Shown: positions 1 through 9,403 of the stretch, piece after piece
Layout of the letters: each line of letters starts with the position of its first letter
Numbering within the stretch: the stretch's first letter is position 1
Assembly (NCBI RefSeq): GCF_963678635.1
Contig: NC_087067.1
Coordinates: 23,319,547-23,383,546, forward strand
Source: Symsagittifera roscoffensis
Lineage: Eukaryota > Xenacoelomorpha > Acoela > Convolutidae
Length of the DNA stretch: 64,000 bases
Direction of reading: 5' to 3'
The notes under the pieces: generated by a model
Seen by the model: only the letters and a program-made list of their open reading frames with translations
Database searches by the model: none
Told to the model about the DNA's origin: nothing
Translations under genes and position numbers: made by a program

Positions 1-790
1 ACGATTCGAATTGTCTGGTTTGAAGAAGGCTTGTGAGAAGTGGATCTCTGCATGCCTGTCATGTCAACATGTCGAAGTGGTGCAAATTGATTATCAGAAG
101 ATTTGCATGACAGCCACGGGCTATAATCAGGTGCTGGTAATGATCGATCTTGTTACGAAATATGCGGAGGCAGCCCCCTGCATGACAGCATCGGCAGAAG
201 AAACGTGCGACCATTTGATAAATGTGTGGATAGCGAGGCACGGCTACCCCATCACATTCCAATCGGACAATGGTAAAGCGTTCGTGGGTGAATCACGAAG
301 GAGTTAGTGAAGAGGTCACAGGTGGCACAGGCCCACTCGACCACTTATCACCCACAAACGAATGGCCTAGTTGAAAAGCAAAATCGCACACTGGTATCCA
401 TGTTGAGAGTTTATTGCTCACGCTACATGGATGACTGAGACAGGTACTTGCGCAAGTGATGGGCGCTTACAACAGCACATAACATTCCACCACGGTAATA
501 AGTCCGCATATGATGCTAACTAATCACGAGAAAGCGCTTCCGTTGACGTTCTTCTACCCCGATTATGAAGGGAAGAGAACAGCACCGTAAACGTACCAAA
601 AGGAACCAAAAACAACCAAAGTAGTTCCACCAAAAGGAACCAAAAAATTATTAAAGAAATGGCGCGGCCCATTTCAGATAACAGAGGTGCACCAAGGAGG
701 TCGTTTTTATTGATTGAGCACTGAAAGAGCAGCTCATTGCGAAAGCATCAAACCACACAATGCCTCATCAGAGGACTGGTGCATCCCAGC
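1..790 (+). pseudogene. LTR retroelement integrase, 3' end of pol (broken)
   Basis: This is the C-terminal part of a Ty3/gypsy-type retroelement polyprotein: the integrase, which inserts element cDNA into the host chromosome. Visible in order are the CxxC half of the HHCC zinc finger (cysteine codons at 53 and 62), the first catalytic Asp at 89-91, the second Asp in an SDNG motif at 266-268, and the catalytic Glu at 373-375 in an NGLVEKQN motif after TYHPQTNG. The D-to-E spacing of about 35 codons is standard for the DDE fold. A GPF triplet at 666-674 followed by FY and a basic stretch resembles the GPY/F tail module. The frame shifts near 290 and again before 656, with in-frame TGA stops at 438 and 711, so the copy is inactive. 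Reverse transcriptase and RNase H would lie left of the window. High confidence in identity. Confidence 0.92.
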
Positions 791-1495
791 GGACATGCAA
801 GAGGGAGACTATTTGATAGTGGATCCTGCTTGTGAGGTGAATAAAAGGGGTACTCGCGACAAAAACGACGGGAATGAGGTGGTGGATGATTGCGATCTAC
901 CACTGGACCTGGAGTTGACCGTGCGAGTAGAAGTGGACGACGAAACTACATTATGCCAAAGAGGACTGGGACTGCCCAGAACAAACTGAAATTGACAAAG
1001 GAATACAACCTGACTTTTCTCTCACCATGGAGACACGCTAGAGCAAGAGAGGAAGGAACAAGAAGAAGTACAATCCGTATGGCGAGGATTTCGTCATAGA
1101 CAGGATGGTTTAAAGTGATATGATGGACTCGCTGGTAGGATTGGATGAAGTGGCGGTGCCAAAAGAGATTGTCTTGGTGAAGACATAGATCATGATTGGA
1201 TCGACGATCGCTCCGAACCAGAAATAGAGTTCGAACCAGAGGTGGAAGAGACTCATGAGCAAGAATTAACGAAATTGCGAGTGCTTGAATGGCTCCACGA
1301 TCTGCCGGCAGATCTCAAAGAGATGATCTTGACGATTCAGGATGTCGATAAAGACGGCATCAAATACGTCAGCCATGACAATACCTAGTCCAACTGGGTC
1401 GCTCCAGATGGCCCTCTACGCGTTCCGCAATCCAACCTCGATCTGCTTGACTTTGGGCGATCGACCGGGACGTCGATGGATATTTTGTCCGGGGA
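791..1495 (+). pseudogene. Acidic linker after integrase (retroelement polyprotein)
   Basis: The reading frame continues beyond the integrase tail as a strongly acidic, low-hydrophobicity segment. From 714 to 989 it runs in one frame, with clusters such as VDDCDLPLDLE. Between about 1,179 and 1,490 another frame is open and rich in Asp and Glu (for example EPEIEFEPEVEE), interrupted by a TAG near 1,387 and another near 1,504. No catalytic motif is recognised. The segment links the integrase to the macrodomain, so it may be an inter-domain region of one polyprotein. Frame changes near 1,100 and 1,490 show the same decay as the rest of the element. Function unknown; the coding assignment rests on base composition and continuity. 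Confidence 0.5.
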
Positions 1496-2092
1496 GTGGG
1501 GGTAGGACTCACCCACACCGAAAACCTGATCATTAAAAAATTAAAATCGGCAAGAGAAACCGGAGAACTGGAAACGGAAGGCGACAACGCTAAAAAACCA
1601 CCTTTCGGACGGATTTTTGAATCTTATTTCGACCTACCGAACCATTACTCAAACAATATCGTCATAACGGACGGCGATTTCATACTCACGGAACGTACAT
1701 GCGCTATAGCGATAACCGCGGATGTAAGCTTCAAAACAGCACTAGCGGCTGACTTTAAAAGAGAATATAAGAATATCGAGTTTTTATGGAAACAGAGGCC
1801 TGGTGTGGGAGGGATGATAGCGTTGCCCCGTGTTGCATGAGAGATACCAGGGAAATATTTGTGTTTTCTTGTTACTAAGACCACTGATAAGCAACATGTA
1901 AGTCCAGAGAGCTTGGTATTGGCCTTGACTCGACTTAGGGATTTTCTGGTTGAGAGAGGACTGACCTCTCTCTCGTTACCAGTCTATGATCCCAATAGGG
2001 GAAAACTGCATCCGAGAGAGTTATACGCCCTTGTACACGTGATATTTTCAGAAACTGACATAGAGGTTTACTTACAAAAAAATACTATCTGA
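1496..2092 (+). pseudogene. TARG1/OARD1-like macrodomain encoded by the retroelement (one in-frame stop)
   Basis: About 199 codons are open in one frame except for a single TGA at 1,838-1,840. The part from about 1,655 has the order of features of the TARG1/OARD1 (C6orf130) macrodomain family, which removes ADP-ribose from proteins or small metabolites. Seen are a GD motif after the first beta strand (residues 60-61), an FK motif in the first helix, GVGG after residue 100, FLVTK near the middle, a helix starting ESL, LSLP before the catalytic loop, and a C-terminal IFSETDIEVYL. The Lys of LVTK matches the catalytic Lys of the family. The glycine-rich loop that normally carries the catalytic Asp is replaced by YDPNRGKL, so catalysis may be altered or lost. 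The assignment is by eye. It closes the frame just before the hairpin-bearing gap. Confidence 0.72.
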
Positions 2093-2558
2093 GTATATGC
2101 TAGGAGTTGCATTCGACGATAAGTGGTTTTTATTAAATACTTTATAGGCATTAAGATTAAGTTTTAGGCAATCCACTAGGGATTATGTTTATACGTAATA
2201 GAGTGAATATGTGATGCTTATGTGTTATGTTAGTTAGGTTATGTTTTATGTGATGTTTGTGTCATAAAGGACCTGGAACACTCCAGGTAGTGAAGGTGAC
2301 AGCGCTCATTTGTGTTACCTTGATGAGGTTGAAGGTGGACGATCCACCTTGGTGCTAAGTTTTAAATCAGCAACGAAGAAAAAATTTCGATGGATTGTTT
2401 TTAAAGGATGTGAATGATGTTTTATCCTGAAAATGGGACGGCAAGAAACGATGGTTATAAGTCGTGAATTGCTTTTTAGATCTTTATTGATCCAATCTTA
2501 TTTATTGAATTTGACAAGTCAGAAAGAAGACGACGACGAGAGATAAAACTGTAGAAAA
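2093..2558 (+). other. Non-coding gap between two coding blocks of the retroelement
   Basis: There is no convincing reading frame here. The stretch is AT-richer than both flanks and separates the macrodomain stop from the next ATG at 2,559. It contains three consecutive hairpins (listed separately) and an A-rich motif, AATCAGCAA followed by an A/T run, at about 2,366-2,392. It could hold an internal promoter, splice acceptor or translation-initiation structure for the downstream block. No canonical TATA box or TTTTCAG acceptor immediately precedes the ATG. Confidence 0.6.
2271..2350 (+). promoter_or_regulatory. Triple hairpin module upstream of second coding block
   Basis: Three stem-loops lie within 80 nt. 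Stem 1 is 7 bp (ACCTGGA, 2,271-2,277, with TCCAGGT, 2,282-2,288; 4-nt loop). Stem 2 is 8 bp with one G-T pair (AAGGTGAC, 2,293-2,300, with GTTACCTT, 2,314-2,321). Stem 3 is a perfect 8 bp (AAGGTGGA, 2,332-2,339, with TCCACCTT, 2,343-2,350; 3-nt loop CGA). Stems 2 and 3 share the AAGGTG core. The arrangement suggests a structured RNA element controlling expression of the downstream frame, or a packaging signal. The role is inferred only from position. Confidence 0.55.
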
Positions 2559-3253
2559 ATGGGTAACACGAACGATTTGATAGAATTCCTCTCAGCGAGT
2601 TTAGGAGCGACTCTGGACGAGATATATCAGCGGCTGATTGACTGTGACTTTACACAAGAAGACCGGGCATTGGTTATGTTTGTGGTCGCGCTCCTCAACG
2701 CGATAGGACGAGAGGGTCGAGGGAATCGTCCCACGGAAGTAGTGCTGGCCTTCGGTGAGCCCGGGACCGCCGAGAGAGGTCGAAATCGATTGATGAGATG
2801 GCGCCGAGGAGAAATGTCTGGACACGACTTGGCTCGTGAGCCGGGACTAGGCGAGCAGAGGGATCACCGGCTAGGTGAGATGCCCCTACCTGTTCAACCT
2901 GCACAGCCGCTCATCGGAGCAAAAAGACTAGGTGATGGGCCGGGTCCGTCACATTCAGTAGACTCTCCAACAGCTGATCTTCCTCTGACGAGAGTGAGGG
3001 TGAGTGAGATAGAGATACAGACCTCGGAGACGATCGAGACGTTGGAAAGAAAGAAAGGGATCAGAACGAGCTGTGTGCCAAACTGCAGGAATACCGAGCA
3101 ATAGCTCGAGAAAGGGATGAATGGAAAAAAAAGTTTAAAGATCTGCAAGTGGCCTACAAGGAAGAAGAAATAAAGCACCTGAAGGAGCTGTTTATGGCGA
3201 AGATGAGCCAACTGTCACCGGAGGTTCTGGCGACGATGAACCCCTCGGAGTGA
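2559..3253 (+). pseudogene. N-terminal region of the post-integrase polyprotein, with coiled coil
   Basis: The frame opens with ATG at 2,559 and runs 181 codons: a helical, acidic N-terminus (to about residue 55) followed by a charged, low-complexity region rich in Arg, Gly and Glu. Near 3,055 coding potential moves to another frame, where about 60 codons up to a TGA at 3,251-3,253 form a strongly charged coiled coil (repeated E/K/R and L at heptad-like spacing, for example EWKKKFKDLQ). A coiled coil in front of an SGNH esterase recalls ORF1 of CR1/L2-type elements, but the location behind an LTR-type integrase does not. No catalytic motif is seen. The frameshift near 3,055 breaks this copy. 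Family unrecognised. Confidence 0.6.
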
Positions 3254-4247
3254 TCCAGAGCGAGGGACCCAGGACGAGGGTACAGGAGCTGTGCGCACCG
3301 AGAGAGCCCGAGGATCCTCAGCAGACATCAAAGTCGGCCTCCAACCCGAGAAATACGATACCAGACCGCTCAGTCACCTATCTCGCTCCTCAGTTCCAGG
3401 AGTCGTTCAATCAGGTGGTGAGAGCAGCTATGAACAAGATCAATAGGACCACTAGCCGGACGCTGGGTAGTGTTGTCCCTTTCCAACGCTTTGATCGTTC
3501 TTCAAGCAGCTCGGAGCGAATACCCCGAACTGTAGTACCAGCAGGGACCACGCATGGCGGGACGATTCAGAGATCTCGCGTAGTTGATATTAGAAAGAAC
3601 CTAACGGTGCGCAACCAGTTCGTGCAAGTGGCCGCGGAGCATCCTCGTGCTTGTTTGAATGGCATGGGCTGGAACCCCGCCATAAGCAACCAGGCAATTC
3701 CCTCAGGGAGTCGTCATTTGGTTATAGGGGACAGTTTAGAGAGGGATCTGAACAAGATCGTTGTCAACGGGCAGACTACTGTCCTATCTTTTGGAGGCGC
3801 TTCCGTGGCTCAAGTCATCAAAATGATGGAGTTCCAGGGAGAGGATCACCTAGACACGCTGGTGATAATGCTCGGGACCAATGACGTTTCGAGGGCTCCT
3901 ATAACTCCAGAGGGCAAGTGGGAACCCCTACTGGTCTGCCTTTTGAATGAGCTGAAGGAGAAGTACAGACCCAGACTCGTGTTTCTATGTACGATACCAC
4001 AGAACCCGGAGGCGGGCACGCCGGTTGCGGATTTTATGAATGGTACGTGAACCGGTGGAACGAGATGACTCGCAGTCTGGTAAGGAGCAATCCCAGCGAG
4101 CTGCGACTCATGGATCTGGAAAACATGCTGCGCATAGTCGATCACCTCGCACTCACCAGGGATGGCATACACTTCAACACCCAGCAAGGGAGGTACTGGA
4201 CAAGCGACGTGTTCCAGACGCAGTTGAGGGAAATGAGCAAGAATTGA
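3250..4247 (+). pseudogene. SGNH/GDSL-type hydrolase domain in the retroelement (frameshifted)
   Basis: This segment encodes a lipase/esterase-like SGNH hydrolase fold, a family that hydrolyses ester bonds in lipids or acylated sugars. Block I is GDSLERD with the nucleophile Ser at codon 162 of the frame that starts at 3,250 (GDS at 3,727-3,735). A glycine-bearing FGGAS segment could be block II. Block III is GTND (3,874-3,885). Block V is DGIHF with the Asp/His pair at 4,161-4,172, in the next frame. The frame changes at about 4,035-4,050, so this copy is broken although all catalytic residues are present. The first 150 codons are Ser/Arg-rich and basic. Esterase domains are known in ORF1 of some LINEs (CR1/L2); an SGNH domain behind an LTR-type integrase is unusual. 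Confidence 0.8.
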
Positions 4248-4774
4248 GGACAACCAGCTCACTGGCTCGGACCAGTTCGAGTGGAGGAGGTAGAGTCAGG
4301 AGTAACGTGCCAGAATCACTCGCTAATTGCCTCGGGCCCCTGGCAATGGAAACGGGTGCAGCCGCTCTCGTTGCTCCAAGCTCGGATGTGAGAGAAAGGT
4401 TGAGCAATGCTCCTCTCCCTAGAAGACAACCGTTGGAGAGCCGACTTGGGAATTCGGTTGATCAGAATCAACCTAGATCCCAGACGGTGTCTAGGACAAG
4501 TGATCCGCCCACTACGGCAACTCCTGCCTCGACAGCAAACCAATCGACGAGCGCCATGCCGGTGGAGGGAGTTGAGCCAAGTAGCGTGCTGCTTTGGAAC
4601 CGTCCAGATTCCAGCGATTGGGGACAATATAAGACGGACATGTCAGCGAGATTGAATATGAACACATTGACGTGTCGGGAGGACGCAAGGAAGTTGATCG
4701 GCGGAGAGGGTCCCACAGTGTCGCGATTATATCGAATACCGGGCGTGGATTGGCTGTTAGCGGAACAGGATTAG
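4240..4774 (+). pseudogene. Ser/Thr/Pro-rich linker of the retroelement polyprotein
   Basis: After the SGNH domain, coding continues in a third frame from about 4,240 to a TAG at 4,772-4,774. It begins with a low-complexity stretch rich in Ser, Thr, Ala, Pro and Arg (for example DPPTTATPASTANQS) and ends in a more ordered segment containing LLWNRPDSSDWGQY. The same frame stays readable past this stop towards a second SGNH-like region, so the TAG looks like a mutation and not an end. No known domain is recognised in the linker. An interdomain spacer is the simplest reading. Confidence 0.55.
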
Positions 4775-5505
4775 TTTAGCTCCGCTTCTACGCTCAGGTA
4801 CGTGGACCTTAATGGATTGCAACAGGACAAAACCTTTGGGCCCTTGAATACCCGATCTCTTACGGACGTCCGTCGGAGAGCCAGAGAACTGACACCACCT
4901 GCTCGGAAGGGCAAGTTTCTGGCAGAGAATAAGCCTAACAACAAGCATCACAAGATGTACAGGTAGTTCTCTAAACCACCCGGCTAGGCGCCTGGTGAAT
5001 ATTCGAGAGACTATCCCCGAGCGACTTCGGTGGAAGGAGACGACAAGAGATATGCGGGACTGAAGGCACCAGTCGGTTACAGCCTGTTTGCCGCCTATGA
5101 TCCCTTGGATATAAAGGCTGCCAAATATCTGATAGTGACCAGTTCGGATTACCTCTAAACGCCCCGTTCTCATTTTTGGCCCGATGTGATTTTCTTGACG
5201 GCGCCTAAGTTGGACTGGGGACAGTCAGGAGGCATGACAATAAGTGTGCGAAGGATAGTCAGCATGGAGCCGCAGGTGATAGTAATTGCCGGCTCGAATG
5301 ACCACCTGCAGAGCAGAGGGTTGTAGTCCCGTCTGACGGATGGGTCAATCCCGAGCAATGAAGTCATAGGAGAGGCGATAATGACATTGCTCTCAGCCAT
5401 GACCGAGGTGGAGTCATCAGTACAACGACACTTCACTAAGAATGTAGTGAAGGTCATCTTTGTGTTATCACCGGGGTACGCCACATTGCCAGAACCCTTC
5501 AGTTT
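4775..5505 (+). pseudogene. Second SGNH-like domain, degenerate
   Basis: The frame of the preceding linker stays readable to about 5,500 but is interrupted by stops at 4,966 (TAG), 4,987 (TAG), 5,157 (TAA) and 5,324 (TAG). Its second half has the layout of another SGNH fold. A strand ending LIVTSSDYL sits where GDS block I would be. A later strand, VIVIAGSNDHL, matches block III with GSND at 5,291-5,302, and VIFVLSPGY follows as the next strand. The block I nucleophile pattern is not a clean GDS, so this domain may have been non-catalytic before decay. It continues into the following reading frame by a shift near 5,505. The assignment rests on similarity of layout to the first domain and is moderate. 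Confidence 0.5.
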
Positions 5506-6519
5506 GTGTACAAGATGGTCACAACGATAGCAGAGGGACGATTCAGCGTGATAATACCCGTGCCAAATAGAACGGTGGAACCCAACAACTACTACCCATC
5601 CCGATGCGAACTTCCTGCCATTTGGGCTGACATTTCCAATGCCATACAGGGATTCAAGGATTGTAGCACAACTCGGTTGGTGCTGGATGAAGTCCTGGGG
5701 CTGGATCTGTCCAACTTCGCCAGGTTGCTGAAGTTGAGACCAGGGGTAGATGATGATCACCTGTTGGTACAACAGGTGGCCGATGACCTCTGGTTCAGGC
5801 AAATGGAGTACGCGGAAAATGAGCAGGGGAGGACAGTCAGAAAAAATATGACATCGGCTGAAGAGGTCCTCATGGCGTTGGCTTTGCGGACGAAGCCACA
5901 CATCAACTCATGGCTATACTTGTCACCAAGACTGTGTACCTTGGGAGAAGACGAGTTTGAACATGCACCGGCGGTGATCAAAGAGATACATGCTTATCTG
6001 AAAAAAAATTTAAACGAGAGGGAATTAGCCGGGGGCATGATGTTACAATTGATGCAAGATGTGAACACGATGTCATTGGACAAATTCCAGGCAGATATTT
6101 TGGCCACGAGGGCACAATATGAGCAATCAGACGCTATCCTGGGTGGAATGGGAGTAGTATGGAAGGCATCCTTCCTGTCGACGTGTTACCTGAGGGCCTG
6201 CCGGAACCTGATCGCGAGCTTTGTCAAAGATATCCGGAAACTGTCGATCGGCCTGATATTAGCCTTGTACGTGACATTTGGTCACGAGAATTTCGTGAAG
6301 GGACCTGCGAATCTCTTCACCCAAGCTTTGGCAGACCTGAGATTGGACGGACTCCTCATACTGATCGCTATGACGTATGGTCGGTTGGGCGATTTGCTCA
6401 TGCTATTGCGCTACCCAGAACAACTTCAGGGAACGAGTCGTGAATTCAACGCGCAGTTGGAAACCGCCTCGCTCAGTAAGATGAAGGATTGGAGGATCCT
6501 CTTGCTCCAATATCTCTAG
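5506..6519 (+). pseudogene. Unrecognised retroelement protein region (337 codons open)
   Basis: The frame is open for 337 codons. The first 60 residues (VIIPVPNRTVEPNNYYPSR region) continue the second SGNH-like domain. The rest is helical and leucine-rich and matches no family I know. From about 6,159 to 6,443 a second frame is also fully open (94 codons, rich in Pro, Arg and Asp). I cannot tell by eye which is the ancestral frame there; a pair of compensating frameshifts is possible. The 3' end is a TAG followed 30 nt later by the next frame. GC content and codon use match the rest of the element. Confidence 0.5.
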
Positions 6520-6552
6520 CAACAGAACAGGAGTATTACAGGAGAAGATAAG

Positions 6553-7548
6553 GTGGCGACGGATGCGGGTGAATGTAAACCGTATTGTGGCATTGTTATG
6601 ATGCGGATCGATCCGCTGACTCTAATTCATAGATCACGGGAGTTCGTCACGGTGGTGTATGGACCCGTGATGTCATTTGTGTTCCCAGACGTACAAGTAA
6701 AGGCATACAGGAACTCGGTGTTATATGTTAATCTGGTCTCGGTTGTGGAATGTTCCGTGCTGAATTGGGTGGAACAGAAGGAGCTGAGAGGGTTGGCCCG
6801 CAACGATAGGTTATTCGGAAGAATAGCAGAGCCGGGTTGGGTGCTGATGGACTTTAGCAATCATTTCAAATGTCGAATGGGCCGCGAGGACCTTTCCCAC
6901 CATGTCCAGTTCAATCCAAAGCATTGGAATCTGCGACCAGTGGTGAAGGATTCAGGAGAAGCGATGCTGGTCCCACTTTGGTCAGAAGCCTATGCACATG
7001 TCAAAGAGAACCAGCAAGAGTGGCTTTCCGGGTCCAGGCCGCTGCCGGACCAATGCCCTCGATACCCACCGATAAAGAGGATGTTGTTGGGAGTCACATC
7101 TCCTGCCATCGTCTCTCGCATTGGAGTGGCTCGTGATGCAGTAGAAAGAATGCTGAAATGGAGAGGAGGGATGGAGCCACGCTTCATCAGTTGGAACGCT
7201 GCGGCCATACATACGTTCGATTTCACGTTCCCAGATGCTTGGAGCCGAAAGAAAATAAAGGCACCACCTTCCAGGAGACAAGATGTCCCGGTTGACGTGT
7301 GGAACGATGTGTATACACCCGCAGATGATCTGTCACGATTGAAGTGGTCAGGAGAAGTGAAAGTGGTGATATTGGAAGAAGCAAAGGAGTGCAGAGGAAG
7401 CACGTACATAACAATCGATGATCTGGCGCCATGTGGCGAGGAGTCGGTAGAATTTCTGGTAAATGACGAACTGTTCTATCACGCAGGGGATCTGACCGTA
7501 CCGGCGCGGCCGGACTCGGGCAGGGATATGCGACAAGGCAAAACCTGA
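6553..7548 (+). CDS. Unrecognised retroelement protein region (331 codons, intact frame)
   Basis: This is a clean 331-codon frame with no internal stop, in the same orientation and with the same GC-rich codon use as its neighbours. No signal peptide or membrane segment is evident. The N-terminal half alternates strand-like hydrophobic runs (VVYGPVMSFVFPDVQVKAY) with charged stretches. The middle is tryptophan-rich, with several WNxA/WRGG-type turns, and the C-terminus is acidic. I recognise no catalytic motif. Its position inside the post-integrase block suggests a domain of the same polyprotein. The true start is uncertain: the first ATG lies 33 nt after the previous stop and may be internal to a longer ancestral frame. 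Confidence 0.5.
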   Translation: MATDAGECKPYCGIVMMRIDPLTLIHRSREFVTVVYGPVMSFVFPDVQVKAYRNSVLYVNLVSVVECSVLNWVEQKELRGLARNDRLFGRIAEPGWVLMDFSNHFKCRMGREDLSHHVQFNPKHWNLRPVVKDSGEAMLVPLWSEAYAHVKENQQEWLSGSRPLPDQCPRYPPIKRMLLGVTSPAIVSRIGVARDAVERMLKWRGGMEPRFISWNAAAIHTFDFTFPDAWSRKKIKAPPSRRQDVPVDVWNDVYTPADDLSRLKWSGEVKVVILEEAKECRGSTYITIDDLAPCGEESVEFLVNDELFYHAGDLTVPARPDSGRDMRQGKT

Positions 7549-7567
7549 TACGAATGACGACGAGCTG

Positions 7568-7936
7568 ATGGATCAGGACGATGATCACATGGAGGGAAAG
7601 GGAGAGAATTCGTGTGGAGTGGACCTAGGAGCATTGGAGAGAGACTTGCTGGAATACCAGTTTAGTGAAGATGTCGACGGGGAAGTCGATGGGGATCTAT
7701 TGCTGATGACACCATCGTCTTTCATGTCCCCTACGAAGGAGGCGCCGGCTAGCTTATCCCCAGTGGACCCAATAAGACTGGCAATGGACTACCGGAGTAG
7801 GGACCTACAGAAACTGCTCCATGAGTCACCAAGGAGGAGGAAGATTGAGGAGACTATGAGGGTATCCTTCCTGAGCACGCTACCGGAAGAGGAATTGGAG
7901 CGAACCAGAGCGAACTTGAACGTAAGACAGGAGTAA
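7568..7936 (+). CDS. Small acidic retroelement segment (122 codons)
   Basis: An open frame of 122 codons begins 20 nt after the preceding stop. The N-terminus is very acidic (Asp/Glu runs and SEDVDGEVDGD), the middle is Ser/Pro-rich, and the C-terminal third is a charged helix containing ESPRRRKIEE. No domain is recognised. Spacing of only 11-20 nt to both neighbours, each in another frame, suggests one ancestral frame broken by small indels. Function unknown. Confidence 0.4.
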   Translation: MDQDDDHMEGKGENSCGVDLGALERDLLEYQFSEDVDGEVDGDLLLMTPSSFMSPTKEAPASLSPVDPIRLAMDYRSRDLQKLLHESPRRRKIEETMRVSFLSTLPEEELERTRANLNVRQE

Positions 7937-7947
7937 CCTGGAACCGA

Positions 7948-8673
7948 GTGACCTTCATGGAGAGGACATGGGACGTGATACGTAGATACGGGTCGCAGTC
8001 CGTAATGAAGGTGGGATTAAACCAACCCATCATGCGCGAGGTACTAGAGAAAATAATGAACACCGTAGAGTCTGATGTTCTGACCGAGTCGGTTACAGAG
8101 GAAAATGCCGATGATCAGCAGATCACGAGAAAATTACCCGTCAGACGAGCCAAAAAAGGGCTGAAGCGGTTGAAAGGAAAGACAGGAAGCCGACCCGTGA
8201 ACCAGAAAAGGGTGAAGTCAAAAGCCAGCACAGTGGTGACCTCGTTGGCAAGAGTAGGTCGTTCAGGCAAATGTGGGCAAGGAGATGGTGCGACGCTGGC
8301 CGGGGGAGAAAAAGAGAACCTGATACCCCCTATGCTATTGGCAGGTTTGACCACAACGGCCACGAAATCGAAGAAAAATGCATGGACTCTGGCGGATACT
8401 AAGCTAGAAATGGAGGTCATCAGTCAGTGTGGATCTGGAAGACTTGATGATTACAAGCCCTCGCGAACCAACATGGCCCGGATGAAGCTGGACGGACAAC
8501 TCGACAGGGTCGAGTATAGTCGAATCACTGTGCCAGACTCGGTTCACGTGGGAGAGCCGGCAGGATTATGTGGAGATGCTGAAGGCAATGACTTCCGCGA
8601 GAGGGCACCTGATGGCTTGGAACGAGAAGCAAGCCATGCAGGAGTATCTGAAGGAGCTGACGGAGAACTCTAA
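7948..8673 (+). pseudogene. Basic, NLS-like retroelement segment
   Basis: The frame is open from 7,948 to 8,673. From about residue 55 to 95 it is strongly basic (RRAKKGLKRLKGK, then RVKSK), resembling a nucleic-acid-binding or nuclear-localisation region. It becomes mixed in character towards LDGQLDRVEYSRI. After about 8,545 the sequence in this frame loses sense while the overlapping frame from 8,570 takes over, so a frameshift near 8,545 is likely. No zinc knuckle or catalytic motif is seen. A nucleocapsid-like role is possible but unproven. Confidence 0.45.
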
Positions 8674-9403
8674 CTTAAATAGGAAAGAATACGGCACAGT
8701 GATGTCCTCGGAGGCAAACGAAATCGGGCTGGGAAAACTGCTAGAGATCTCTTGGAGGACGGTCCTCCAAAGATACTTTGACGAGACGATGCATGCGCCG
8801 GGGACGGTGGCAGCATACCTGACTTATCCGTGTATAAGAACTGACTTGCAAGTACGATTGGCCTGGTGTTTGATGGGAATCAAGAAGGCGGAATATGAAG
8901 CCAAAAACGACTCGAAATCAAAGGAACAGGAACTGGAATTGATGGGAGCCCTGCGAATGTTGATTTCTAGAGACGATTCTGCGACAGCCTGGGCTAAGCG
9001 TAAGGATGCCCGTTGCTTCGTAAGGTTCCTGGTGGATCGTATCCCCACTCCTGTGTTGGGAGAATGCATAAAAACCATTCGGCAAGGGGAAGTTGATTGT
9101 GAACGAAATTTCCTGAGGGCACTCCTGGAGCTATATCAGGACATGCAGCTGGCCATATCAAATAAGGAGTCGAACGACATGGAGAGCTACCGCAGGTTGG
9201 AAAAAGTGAGAAGGTATTCGAACAAAGAGTTGAAAGTGAGCCGGGAGTTAATTGAAGCAGACAGGGGACAGAAAGACTATGCAACACTGGGTAAGTTGAA
9301 GTCGTTCCAATATGTGTCTGGCATACCGGGGATGGCATATAATCCCTTTGTGAATGAGGAGGCCAGGGAAGCGTGCTTCGACTATGAGCAAGAACTATTA
9401 TAG
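8550..9403 (+). CDS. Unrecognised helical retroelement segment (277 codons)
   Basis: A 277-codon frame (ATG at 8,570) runs to a TAG at 9,401-9,403. Composition is helical and charged, with well-spaced hydrophobic residues, and looks like a compact all-alpha domain; a capsid-like fold is conceivable. It contains QVRLAWCLMGIKKAEYEAK and a C-terminal helix rich in Arg and Glu. No CCHC knuckle or protease motif follows. The frame before 8,570 is sensible back to about 8,550, so the ATG need not be the real start. Family unknown. Confidence 0.5.
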
